This document shows, in pieces, positions 9,240-17,073 of a stretch of DNA of 39,032 bases. The stretch's first letter is position 1, and each line of letters begins with the position of its first letter. The position numbers and the translations under genes were made by a program. The notes beneath the pieces are model-generated. The model was given only the letters and a program-made list of their open reading frames with translations, did no database searches and was not told the DNA's origin. This DNA comes from Legionella wadsworthii DSM 21896 = ATCC 33877 (GTDB lineage: Bacteria > Pseudomonadota > Gammaproteobacteria > Legionellales > Legionellaceae). The stretch is taken from the NCBI RefSeq assembly GCF_000701265.1, contig NZ_KL370760.1, forward strand, positions 375,756 to 414,787, read 5' to 3'.

Positions 9240-9719
9240 ATGGATGAACCAGTCAGTAAATCACAGAAAAAACGAGATGCCGATTTTTTGCAAAAAATGG
9301 GTGTACAATTTATCGAGTTGAGTTTGTCCAAGCTAGAATTGCTTCCCCTTCCCGACAATTTGTATAAAGCCATTATTGAGGCTAAATCAATCAAAAGCCA
9401 TGGCGCTAAAAGAAGACAAGCACAATTAATTGGAAAACTAATGCGCGCGGCGGATCATGAAGAAATTCTAGCAGCTTATGAACGTTTATTAGAGGAAGAT
9501 AAAGCGGTAACTGCTTCTTTTCATGAGGTAGAGCAATGGCGAGATCGTCTGCTTAGAGAAGGCAAAGACGCTTTAACTGCTTTTATAGAAGCTTATCATC
9601 CTGAAGATGTTCAACAATTAAGACAATTAATAAAAAAAGCGGTGGATGATCAGCTGAAAGAAAAAAATACCGGCGCTGCCAAAGCATTATTTCGTTATTT
9701 AAGGTCAACCATCGAATGA
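9240..9719 (+). CDS. darP: DarP/YjgA family ribosome-associated protein
   Basis: 159-residue helical protein of the DUF615 family, whose E. coli member (YjgA, now DarP) associates with late 50S ribosomal precursors. The family's opening block is visible in KSQKKRDADFLQKMG and LSKLELLPLPDNL, followed by SHGAKRRQAQLIGKLMR and QWRDRLLREGKDAL. It is a little shorter than E. coli YjgA (about 183 residues) because the N-terminal tail is reduced. Its stop overlaps the start of rlmKL by 4 nt (ATGA), which suggests translational coupling of two 50S-maturation proteins. Confidence 0.9.
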   Translation: MDEPVSKSQKKRDADFLQKMGVQFIELSLSKLELLPLPDNLYKAIIEAKSIKSHGAKRRQAQLIGKLMRAADHEEILAAYERLLEEDKAVTASFHEVEQWRDRLLREGKDALTAFIEAYHPEDVQQLRQLIKKAVDDQLKEKNTGAAKALFRYLRSTIE

Positions 9720-11839
9720 AATACTCTTTATTTCTAAGCTGTCCTCGTGGACTTGAATATTTATTGGAGGAAGAAGCACGAACTTTAGGATTAACGGTCA
9801 CGCGCGTTAGTCCCCAAGGAGTTTATGGCGACGCCAATTTACTGACGCTCTACAAACTATGCCTTTGGTCCAGAATAGCAAACCGCGTACAATTGATTCT
9901 TTTTAGCGGTTATGCAGGGAATGAACAATCTCTGCATCAATTATGCACCCAATTTCCCTGGCAAACTGTTTTTTCACACGATAAAACGATTTCAATAGAA
10001 TTTCACGGATCCTCCGAACATATACGTAATACGATGTATGGTGCGCAAGTGGTAAAAGATGGCATCGTAGATCATTTTCGACGTTTAGATCATTCACGCC
10101 CATCTGTGGATAAAGAGAAACCACAAATTCTAATTCATGCGTATTTGAAAAATGAAACCATCACGGTAAGTTTTGATCTCACAGGTTATAGCTTACATCA
10201 GAGAGGATACCGGCTCAAAGCAGGCGCTGCCCCGCTCAAGGAAAATGTTGCAGCTGCGCTTCTTTTACGTGCCAAATGGCCAGAATTAGCGGCTAAAGGA
10301 TATGCCTTGCATGATCCTTTTTGTGGTGCAGGGACTTTAGTTATTGAAGCTGCGATGATGGCTGCGCACATTGCTCCTGGTTTGTTAAGACAAGATCAAT
10401 CCTTGCAACATTGGGCCCAGCATCAAAGCTCTTTATGGGAAAAATTAAGGGTCGAAGCGTTGCAGCAAGTTAAACCGTTGCCATGCACTTTATTAGGTAC
10501 CGATTCTGATAGCAAAATCATTTCTATAGCGCGAGGAAATGCAGAGCGTGCTGGTGTGGCTCCTTTGGTAAATTTTCAAACGCAAACTTTAAAAGAAGCT
10601 AAAGCCACCAAGGTAAAAGGGTTGGTTATCTGTAATCCGCCTTATGGCGAGCGGTTAAGTGATGTGACTCACTTAGTTCCTCTCTACCAGCAACTTGGGA
10701 AAACATTGCACACAAACTACCAAGGCTGGCAAGCTGCAGTATTAACCTCCAATCCTGTTTTGGCCAAAGCTTTAGGGTTACGTGCAAGAAAGCAATATAC
10801 GATTTATAATGGGGCCTTGGAGTGCAAACTCTACTGTTTGGACATTCACGAAAAAAATGAATTAAAAGGTATTTCGAGCGAAACCTTTTCTGAAAGTGCC
10901 CAGATGCTTTTTAACCGATTAGAAAAGAACTACCGCCATTTACAAAAGTGGGCAAAAAATAATCATATTACTTGCTACCGTTTGTATGATGCAGATCTGC
11001 CTGAATACGCCTATGCGATAGACATCTACAATGATTATGCAGTGCTTCAGGAGTATGCTCCACCCTCGAGTATTCCCCTGCATAAAGCAGAGAAACGAAG
11101 CCTTGAGGTCATGCAGGTTGTTCCCAAAGTACTCGGCATTGATAGTGATAAAATCGTCGTCAAACAACGCAAAAGGCAGAAAGGCAGTGAACAATATCAA
11201 AAGTTAGGTCAAAGTAAAAACTCAATGATCGTGACCGAAGGGGAGGCTAAATTAAAAGTCAATTTATATGACTATTTGGATACGGGTTTATTTTTAGATC
11301 ATCGGCTCATGCGTTTAAACTTTGCCAAATTGAAAACTGGAACACGGTTCCTTAATTGCTTTTGTTACACAGCGAGTGCAAGTGTTCATGCTGCTTTAGC
11401 TGGAGCATTAACGGCCAATGTCGATCTTTCAAATACCTATTTACGTTGGGCTGCAGAAAATTTTAAATTAAATAAACTGGATGTAGCAAAGCATCAATTT
11501 GTACAGTCTGACTGTCGGGAATGGATGAAAATGACTCGCGATCGATTTGATGTCATCTTTTTAGACCCGCCAAGTTTTTCCAACTCGAAGCGGATGACAG
11601 ACACTTTAGATATTCAAAGGGATCATGTTTCTTTGATCCATTCTGCGATGCGTTTACTTAATCCAAATGGTGTTCTCTATTTTTCTACAAATTTTCGTCA
11701 ATTTAAATTGGATCCTCATCTCGAAGAAAAATATTCGGTTCAAAATATAAGTGCTCAAACAATCGATCAGGATTTTAAAAGAAATCAAAAAATACATTAT
11801 TGTTATAAGATAGTCATGCCGCAATTTGCTGATAACTAG
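9716..11839 (+). CDS. rlmL: Bifunctional 23S rRNA methyltransferase RlmKL
   Basis: 707 residues, the expected size for the fused enzyme that makes m2G2445 (RlmL half) and m7G2069 (RlmK half) in 23S rRNA. Order: a THUMP domain in the first 160 residues; the RlmL methyltransferase with DPFCGAGTLVIEAAM (about 200-214) and catalytic NPPYGERL (about 308-315); then the RlmK methyltransferase with FLNCFCYTASASVHAALAG and FLDPPSFSNSKRM (about 617-629). Both catalytic centres look intact. It overlaps darP by 4 nt and is followed after 17 nt by a small membrane protein gene. Confidence 0.95.
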   Translation: MKYSLFLSCPRGLEYLLEEEARTLGLTVTRVSPQGVYGDANLLTLYKLCLWSRIANRVQLILFSGYAGNEQSLHQLCTQFPWQTVFSHDKTISIEFHGSSEHIRNTMYGAQVVKDGIVDHFRRLDHSRPSVDKEKPQILIHAYLKNETITVSFDLTGYSLHQRGYRLKAGAAPLKENVAAALLLRAKWPELAAKGYALHDPFCGAGTLVIEAAMMAAHIAPGLLRQDQSLQHWAQHQSSLWEKLRVEALQQVKPLPCTLLGTDSDSKIISIARGNAERAGVAPLVNFQTQTLKEAKATKVKGLVICNPPYGERLSDVTHLVPLYQQLGKTLHTNYQGWQAAVLTSNPVLAKALGLRARKQYTIYNGALECKLYCLDIHEKNELKGISSETFSESAQMLFNRLEKNYRHLQKWAKNNHITCYRLYDADLPEYAYAIDIYNDYAVLQEYAPPSSIPLHKAEKRSLEVMQVVPKVLGIDSDKIVVKQRKRQKGSEQYQKLGQSKNSMIVTEGEAKLKVNLYDYLDTGLFLDHRLMRLNFAKLKTGTRFLNCFCYTASASVHAALAGALTANVDLSNTYLRWAAENFKLNKLDVAKHQFVQSDCREWMKMTRDRFDVIFLDPPSFSNSKRMTDTLDIQRDHVSLIHSAMRLLNPNGVLYFSTNFRQFKLDPHLEEKYSVQNISAQTIDQDFKRNQKIHYCYKIVMPQFADN

Positions 11840-11856
11840 ACAGGAAATCAAGGGAT

Positions 11857-12222
11857 ATGAGTAAACAAAAGAAAAAAAAGGTATTCACGCCTTCAAACGT
11901 TTATCAACATATGTTGCGTAATGCTTTTTTTGGCGTACTAATGACTGCTTTAGCCTTATATATTGGCATGTTAGGCTATCATTTTTTTGAACGTATGCCT
12001 TGGGTTGATTCATTTATGAATGCTTCCATGATTCTTTCCGGCATGGGACCTGCTTCTAATATTGTAACTATCCCGGGAAAGATTTTTGCAGGGTGCTATG
12101 CATTATTTAGCGGTCTGGCTTTTATTGCAATTATGGTCATTATCCTTTCCCCTTTAATTCATCAATTTTTTCGTAAAATACATTTGGAAAGCAAAACCAT
12201 CTATCCTGACGATCAGCAATAA
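11857..12222 (+). CDS. Small two-TM protein with a channel-like pore loop
   Basis: 121 residues: a basic N-terminus (KQKKKK), TM1 at about 24-42, a short re-entrant-looking segment at 48-64 (WVDSFMNASMILSGMGP), TM2 at about 73-98 starting GKIFAGCYALFSGLAF, and a charged C-terminal tail. The order TM-pore helix-TM and the GKxFAxxYALxSGxxF opening of TM2 resemble bacterial two-TM potassium-channel pore domains (Ion_trans_2), but the TVGYGD filter is replaced by LSGMGP. Potassium selectivity is therefore unlikely. It sits 17 nt after rlmKL, so it is probably the last gene of that operon, followed by a hairpin. The channel-fold idea is inference; the membrane call is firm. Confidence 0.75.
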   Translation: MSKQKKKKVFTPSNVYQHMLRNAFFGVLMTALALYIGMLGYHFFERMPWVDSFMNASMILSGMGPASNIVTIPGKIFAGCYALFSGLAFIAIMVIILSPLIHQFFRKIHLESKTIYPDDQQ

Positions 12223-12240
12223 AGCAGCGTCTGCTGCTTT
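12221..12240 (+). terminator. Hairpin after the darP-rlmKL unit
   Basis: Perfect 8-bp stem AAAGCAGC (12221-12228) / GCTGCTTT (12233-12240) with a 4-nt loop, overlapping the stop codon of the small membrane protein gene. There is no long U-run afterwards, so termination is probable rather than certain. Confidence 0.5.
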
Positions 12241-12288
12241 CTACGAAGGATAAGGAAACAAGTAGCGTGGTGAGAAAAATAACCTCAC

Positions 12289-12795
12289 TTAAAGTGGTTT
12301 CTTCTCTACACCATAAATTTGTTCTTTTAGAGCGGGCATCATCCCAGCCATAAAAAAGAGTTCTGCAACCAGAAACAAGGGTGCTATGAATGCTTGGCAC
12401 AAATTATCCATGAATGCTGGTTTTTTGCCTTCCAGATAATGTCCATAAAATTGCAGCCCCCATCCAACGATAAAAAAGATAACAAAAGCCCAGATACCTA
12501 GGGGTGTGGGCCCCGCTTGACTAAACCAGCTGGCAATCAATAATAAAATCAACATAATTGGAGTTAGTGCTAATGCCAATTGCCAATTTAAACGGAAATA
12601 GTAAATCAGAGCAATTAGAGTAGTGATACAGGCAAGATTCGTCGCAAAAACAGTAGGCATAATAATTTTAATAAACCCGAGAAAAATCATGACTGCCAAT
12701 ATGATGAGGGGAACTCCTGCCATATGGGTATAACGTGTTTTGATGTTTTGATGGTATTCAGCATAAAACTGAGCTTGTTCGATAAAGGATTTCAT
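12289..12795 (-). CDS. Mpo1/DUF962 family membrane protein
   Basis: 168-residue integral membrane protein with four hydrophobic helices. It shows the Mpo1 (YGL010w, DUF962) pattern: FYAEYHQNIKTRYTHMAGVP at about 10-29 with conserved His15 and His24, and WGLQFYGHYLEGKKPAFMDN at about 113-132. In yeast, Mpo1 is an Fe-dependent dioxygenase that shortens 2-hydroxy fatty acids by one carbon (alpha-oxidation, phytosphingosine breakdown). The bacterial members are less studied; a lipid-related role is inferred. It lies downstream of pagP on the same strand, about 100 nt away, but the two may be separate units. Confidence 0.8.
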   Translation of the reverse strand: MKSFIEQAQFYAEYHQNIKTRYTHMAGVPLIILAVMIFLGFIKIIMPTVFATNLACITTLIALIYYFRLNWQLALALTPIMLILLLIASWFSQAGPTPLGIWAFVIFFIVGWGLQFYGHYLEGKKPAFMDNLCQAFIAPLFLVAELFFMAGMMPALKEQIYGVEKKPL

Positions 12796-12893
12796 ATTAA
12801 AACTAATTTAGTTAGGTTCTATAAAAAACATAGCACATTCTATTGAAAAATTCAGTTATTTGTTCGGTAATGGACAGGATCTGCTGGCGAACT

Positions 12894-13592
12894 TTATTTA
12901 TCTAAAGTATATGTGCCTACCAAATAAAGCACATTACCATTTCTTGAGGATCCAGGGATATAAGCCCCTTTAATGGAAAGCTTTTTATAAAAAATGCCAG
13001 CCCAAGGGACCGCTCCTGGAAAAGGTATCCCCTGCAGGATATCTGGACGGGCTGTGACTAAAACGGAGAATCCTAGTCCTGCTTTAAAATTTTGAGTGAC
13101 ATTAGCTACTTTCAGAAAAGCATATCCAGCAACAGGCTCAAGATTTTTATGGGAATCCAGAAAAGCAAAGGCATAAAGACCATGCCAATTACCGTTTTCA
13201 TCAAAAAATCCTTTACCAAATCCGCCGCCCCAAGCAAGTTCATTGTATTTACTTTTATGAAGTCGTTCGGCAGAATAAGTAAAGCGGTTGTGCCAAGCAT
13301 ATCCTGAAAGGTACAGTTCAGGGGAGCCTTCAGTCCATGTTTGATGTAGATGGCGACAAAAGGGCCTCATGTAAGGAAAACAAAATTTATATTTTTGAGA
13401 CTCTTTCTTTTTTAAGTCTGAGAAAGCATGATTTATCTTATCCTGTGTCTCTGCTATTGCTTTGGAGTTTGTACCCTGAGGGCCATTACTGGTTATAATG
13501 GATGAATGAGTAGCATATTGACTACTGTAACTATTTAAAGAAAACAGTATTATTAGACCAGAGATGATCATTCGCAAAGTTATATTTTTCAT
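12894..13592 (-). CDS. pagP: Lipid A palmitoyltransferase PagP (Rcp-like)
   Basis: 232-residue outer-membrane acyltransferase that moves palmitate from phospholipid to lipid A. Residues 1-24 are a signal peptide. After a 60-residue linker comes the PagP barrel: ELYLSGYAWHNRFTY (catalytic His101), FAFLDSHKNLEPVAGYAF (Asp146-Ser147, the DS pair aligned to the E. coli active site) and a C-terminal aromatic strand ending YTLDK. The pre-barrel segment is longer than in E. coli. The Legionella homologue Rcp is known to promote resistance to cationic peptides and intracellular infection. Both catalytic positions are present, so activity is expected. Confidence 0.9.
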   Translation of the reverse strand: MKNITLRMIISGLIILFSLNSYSSQYATHSSIITSNGPQGTNSKAIAETQDKINHAFSDLKKKESQKYKFCFPYMRPFCRHLHQTWTEGSPELYLSGYAWHNRFTYSAERLHKSKYNELAWGGGFGKGFFDENGNWHGLYAFAFLDSHKNLEPVAGYAFLKVANVTQNFKAGLGFSVLVTARPDILQGIPFPGAVPWAGIFYKKLSIKGAYIPGSSRNGNVLYLVGTYTLDK

Positions 13593-13713
13593 TTATCTTT
13601 TACCGATGAGGATCGATACAACAAATTAACTTTTGATCTAATTTTCCTATTATTGATTTGGCAGCTTTCTTGCTAATAAATAGAACGATGAAGTTGCAAA
13701 ATGTGAGCATAAC

Positions 13714-15087
13714 ATGGACCTGTTTCGTAAAAAAGAGATTAATACATCATTTGAATCAGAATCACATCTTGTTCAATGCTTAACTGCCTTTGATTTGACC
13801 TTTTTAGGCATCGGCGCCATTATTGGCGCCGGTATCTTTATTCTGACCGGCGTTGTGGCGGCAACTGATGCAGGACCTGGAGTCGTCTTTTCTTATATAT
13901 TAGCAGGCTTTGCATGTGTTTTTGCTGCTTTGTCCTATGCAGAATTGGCCGCCTCTATTGGCGGATGTGGCAGTGCTTACGGGTATGCTTATACAGGCTT
14001 CGGTGAACTCATTGCATGGATTGTGGGATGGGACTTATTGCTGGAATATGCTATTTCTGTTTCTGCAGTATCAGTAGGTTGGAGCAGTTATGCCAATGAC
14101 TTTCTCATGGCCATTAAAATCAATCTACCTAAAGTTTTGATCCACGGTCCCACCGATGGTGGAATTTTTAATTTTTTGGCGTGTAGCATCATTGCTATCT
14201 TGACCGCATTATTAATTTGGGGTGTTAAATCGAGCGCTCGGGTCAATAATATTATGGTTCTGATAAAACTATTCGTAGTTATTTTATTTATTATCGTGGC
14301 AACTAGGGAAGTAAATCCATCCAACTGGTCGCCATTTTTACCATTCGGATGGACAGGTGTCGTTAAAGGCGCATCTTTAATATTTTTTGCCTATATCGGT
14401 TTTGATGCGGTTTCTACGGCTGCTGAAGAAGCAATTAATCCCCAGCGTGATTTGCCTATAGGAATAATCGGTTCATTATTTATTTGTACCATTTTATATA
14501 TTATTGTTGCAGGATTATTAACGGGTATAGCTCACTACAGCACCCTCGATGTAGCATCCCCAATAAGTCATGCTTTATTGGTATTAGGCCATAAAACGAT
14601 AGCAGGTTTTATTAGTATTGGTGCGGTAGCTGGTTTGACTACGGTCATGCTGGTTTTATTTTATGGACTTACCCGAATCATGTTTGCAATGACACGTGAT
14701 GGTTTGCTTCCCCAAATTTTCTCAAAAACAAATGAATATACTCATACGCCAATCCGGGTTATTTTATTATGTGGCATTTTAATGGCGTCTCTTTCTGGTT
14801 TTGCACCCATCCATGTTTTAGCTGAGTTAGTTAATGTAGGAACTTTATTCGCATTTCTTATAGTCTGTGCAGGAGTCCTCTATTTACATTATAAAAATCC
14901 CAGTATGCATAGGCCATTCAGAACACCAGGGATGCCTTATGTTCCTATATTAGGAATAATAAGCTGCTTTTACTTAATGATTCATTTGCCTTTAATTACT
15001 TTAATTCGCTTTGCCATTTGGATGCTGATAGGATTAATTATTTATTTTGCTTTTAGCTATAGCCATAGTAGCTTGGCTAAAAAATAA
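13714..15087 (+). CDS. APC family amino acid permease (CAT type)
   Basis: 457-residue inner-membrane transporter with 12 hydrophobic helices. The cationic amino acid transporter pattern is clear: LTAFDLTFLGIGAIIGAGIF in TM1 (about residues 24-43), GCGSAYGYAYTGFGELIAW, FFAYIGFDAVSTAAEEAINP (about 228-247) and GLTRIMFAMTRDGLLP. The YfnA/CAT subgroup usually carries neutral or basic amino acids; the substrate is not decided here. Amino acids are the main carbon source of Legionella, which fits. It is convergent with the phosphate transporter gene, 23 nt apart, with no clear terminator between. Confidence 0.9.
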   Translation: MDLFRKKEINTSFESESHLVQCLTAFDLTFLGIGAIIGAGIFILTGVVAATDAGPGVVFSYILAGFACVFAALSYAELAASIGGCGSAYGYAYTGFGELIAWIVGWDLLLEYAISVSAVSVGWSSYANDFLMAIKINLPKVLIHGPTDGGIFNFLACSIIAILTALLIWGVKSSARVNNIMVLIKLFVVILFIIVATREVNPSNWSPFLPFGWTGVVKGASLIFFAYIGFDAVSTAAEEAINPQRDLPIGIIGSLFICTILYIIVAGLLTGIAHYSTLDVASPISHALLVLGHKTIAGFISIGAVAGLTTVMLVLFYGLTRIMFAMTRDGLLPQIFSKTNEYTHTPIRVILLCGILMASLSGFAPIHVLAELVNVGTLFAFLIVCAGVLYLHYKNPSMHRPFRTPGMPYVPILGIISCFYLMIHLPLITLIRFAIWMLIGLIIYFAFSYSHSSLAKK

Positions 15088-15110
15088 CTCCATTTTAAAA
15101 ATCGAGTAAA

Positions 15111-16094
15111 TTAAATATGACTTAATATTAAAGCAGCTGAAATAATTGCTGCTGCAGGAAGGGTAATCAGCCAGGATAAAAAAATTCTTTTAATGACATG
15201 CCAATGTGCTCCGCCCATACCATGAATTAATCCAACTCCTGTAATTGCCCCGGTCACAGTATGGGTTGTAGATACCGGAATCCCTAAATGAGTTGCTATA
15301 AAGAGCGATACTGCTGCACCAGTTTCAGCAGCAGAACCTTTCATGGGATCCAGTTTGGTTATTTTATATCCCATTGTTCGAACGATCCGCCATCCTCCTG
15401 CCAATGTCCCTAGACTTATTGCTGCTTGACAGGAGATAACGACCCAAAAGGGGACATAGAAAGCACCTTCAATCCAGGCAGATGAAAACAAAATAATTGA
15501 AATGATGCCCATTGTTTTTTGTCCATCATTACTACCATGGGTTAGACTGAGCATTGCGGACGAGAATAGCTGAAATCCTCGAAATAATTTATTTTTTGTT
15601 GTTTTATTGTGCGGGAATTTACTAAAAACGTAAGTAATGGACCAGGCAATGAATAATCCAAGTGCAGGAGAAACAAAAATTCCAATTAATACCTTGGTAA
15701 AACCTGAAATTTGCAGCGAATAAAATCCGCCTTTGGCAATTGCAGCTCCCGCTAACCCACCAATAAGCGCATGAGAAGAGCTGGAAGGAAGTCCATAATA
15801 CCAGGTGACAAGATTCCAAAAAATGGCTCCAATTAATGCAGCTAAAATAAAATGAGTGTCAACAATATTAGGATCGATTAAGCCGCTACCCATTGTCTTC
15901 GCCACAGTAAGATTAAATACTAAAAAAGAGATAAAATTGAAAAATGCAGCCCATAATACAGCTTGTTTTGGGGTTAAAACTCGCGTTGTAACAATAGTCG
16001 CAATAGAATTCGCCGCATCATGAAAGCCATTGATAAAGTCAAAGATATAGGCAACGAAGATAACAAAAAGTGTAAACAGAATGGTGGCGTCCAT
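15111..16094 (-). CDS. PiT family inorganic phosphate transporter
   Basis: 327-residue inner-membrane protein of the PiT family (proton- or sodium-linked phosphate uptake). It has both copies of the signature: FINGFHDAANSIATIVTTRV at about 20-39 and LSLTHGSNDGQKTMGII at about 188-204, plus the matched GLPSSSSHALIGGL and GIPVSTTHTVTGAITG loops. It is shorter than E. coli PitA (about 499) but normal for the compact bacterial type. The DUF47/PhoU-like partner often found beside such genes is absent here. The start codon sits at the foot of an RNA hairpin that includes the ribosome site (see 16092-16128). Confidence 0.93.
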   Translation of the reverse strand: MDATILFTLFVIFVAYIFDFINGFHDAANSIATIVTTRVLTPKQAVLWAAFFNFISFLVFNLTVAKTMGSGLIDPNIVDTHFILAALIGAIFWNLVTWYYGLPSSSSHALIGGLAGAAIAKGGFYSLQISGFTKVLIGIFVSPALGLFIAWSITYVFSKFPHNKTTKNKLFRGFQLFSSAMLSLTHGSNDGQKTMGIISIILFSSAWIEGAFYVPFWVVISCQAAISLGTLAGGWRIVRTMGYKITKLDPMKGSAAETGAAVSLFIATHLGIPVSTTHTVTGAITGVGLIHGMGGAHWHVIKRIFLSWLITLPAAAIISAALILSHI

Positions 16095-16128
16095 TATCCA
16101 AGCTCCCTTGAGCGATAATTTGGATAAT
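16092..16128 (-). promoter_or_regulatory. Hairpin covering the phosphate transporter start site
   Basis: On the minus strand ATTATCCAA (16128-16120) is followed by a 6-nt bulge ATTATC, then GCTC, loop AAGG, GAGC and TTGGATAAT(G). GCTC/GAGC and ATTATCCAA/TTGGATAAT make 13 pairs with a single-sided bulge. The ribosome site AAGGGAG lies in the loop and inner stem and the start codon ATG overlaps the 3' arm. Control of translation by opening this structure is a reasonable inference. Confidence 0.5.
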
Positions 16129-16196
16129 TATTCATGATTCCTTCATTTATCTTCATCATCCTTCCTTTAGAGAATTTCAATATCTCAAGAATGTGC

Positions 16197-16215
16197 AGGG
16201 AGCGACAGGCTCCCT
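16197..16215 (-). terminator. Hairpin after coq7
   Basis: Inverted repeat AGGGAGC (16197-16203) / GCTCCCT (16209-16215) with a 5-nt loop, 53 nt after the coq7 stop and about 100 nt before the phosphate transporter start. No strong U-run follows on either strand, so it is only a candidate terminator. Confidence 0.4.
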
Positions 16216-16267
16216 TATAAAAATTCAGCAAATCATTTGAGTTTTTCTGTTTGTTCTATTCATGACC

Positions 16268-16900
16268 TTAAATATAATAACTCGTTTGAGTCATTAATTG
16301 GGAAACAACACGCATTAACTGTTTCACAATCAAGGGAAGTTCTATTGCCCCAGCGTTTATGGCTGTAGATGCATGGTGTTCTTCATCTTCCTTCATTTTC
16401 AGAAGAATTGCATGGGATTTTTCATCTTTTAATGGTAATTTTTTTAAATGACGTTGCAAATGATAGGCAACTTGCCTTTCTGTCTCCGCAACAAAACCCA
16501 AGCTCACTTTATCTCCTGCAAAACCCGCAAGGGCCCCCAAAACTATTGAACCGGCATACCACAATGGATTTAATAAGCTGGGTTTTGAATCCAGTTCTGC
16601 CAAACGCTCTTCACACCAGGCTAAATGTTCAATTTCTTCAGCAGCAGCATCACTCATTTGTTTTTTGATGTGGGTTAGCTGTGCTGTTAAAGCCTGGCCT
16701 TGATAAAGTGCTTGAGCGCAAACTTCTCCCGAGTGGTTTACCCGCATGAGACCCGCTGCATGTTTTTTTTCGTCGGTTGAGAGATTGGTATCTTCAACCT
16801 GTGTTGCTGGGGAAGGGCGAATACTTGCCCTTTTAGGTGGAGGAAATAAAGTGCGAAGTGCATTGTCTACTTCGGAAATGATCGTATCAAGCATATTCAT
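16268..16900 (-). CDS. coq7: Demethoxyubiquinone hydroxylase Coq7
   Basis: 210-residue di-iron monooxygenase that hydroxylates C6 of demethoxyubiquinone in ubiquinone synthesis. The two EX(n)ExxH ligand sets are visible: Glu59 in NHSGEV, Glu89-His92 in EEIEHL, Glu141 in AETERQ, and the EDEEHH cluster near 171-176. The N-terminal helix (about 1-20) and the FPPPKRASIRPSP linker are outside the core. The ribosome site is weak; the start could also be the second ATG at 16894. Coq7 replaces UbiF in many gamma-proteobacteria, including Legionella. Confidence 0.93.
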   Translation of the reverse strand: MNMLDTIISEVDNALRTLFPPPKRASIRPSPATQVEDTNLSTDEKKHAAGLMRVNHSGEVCAQALYQGQALTAQLTHIKKQMSDAAAEEIEHLAWCEERLAELDSKPSLLNPLWYAGSIVLGALAGFAGDKVSLGFVAETERQVAYHLQRHLKKLPLKDEKSHAILLKMKEDEEHHASTAINAGAIELPLIVKQLMRVVSQLMTQTSYYI

Positions 16901-17073
16901 GGGGTAGGATAGTTACAATTCAAAATATCAATGGTAGCTCTTTTTAGGGGGTCACCGCCAGCTTTTTCTGGTGTGCCTTATTGTAATCTTCCAAACTTGT
17001 CCTGGGCTATTGTCTCCTTGTAAAAGAGAAGGTTTTAAACCATTGTTGGACTCTTTAAAAATTCCATATTGCT

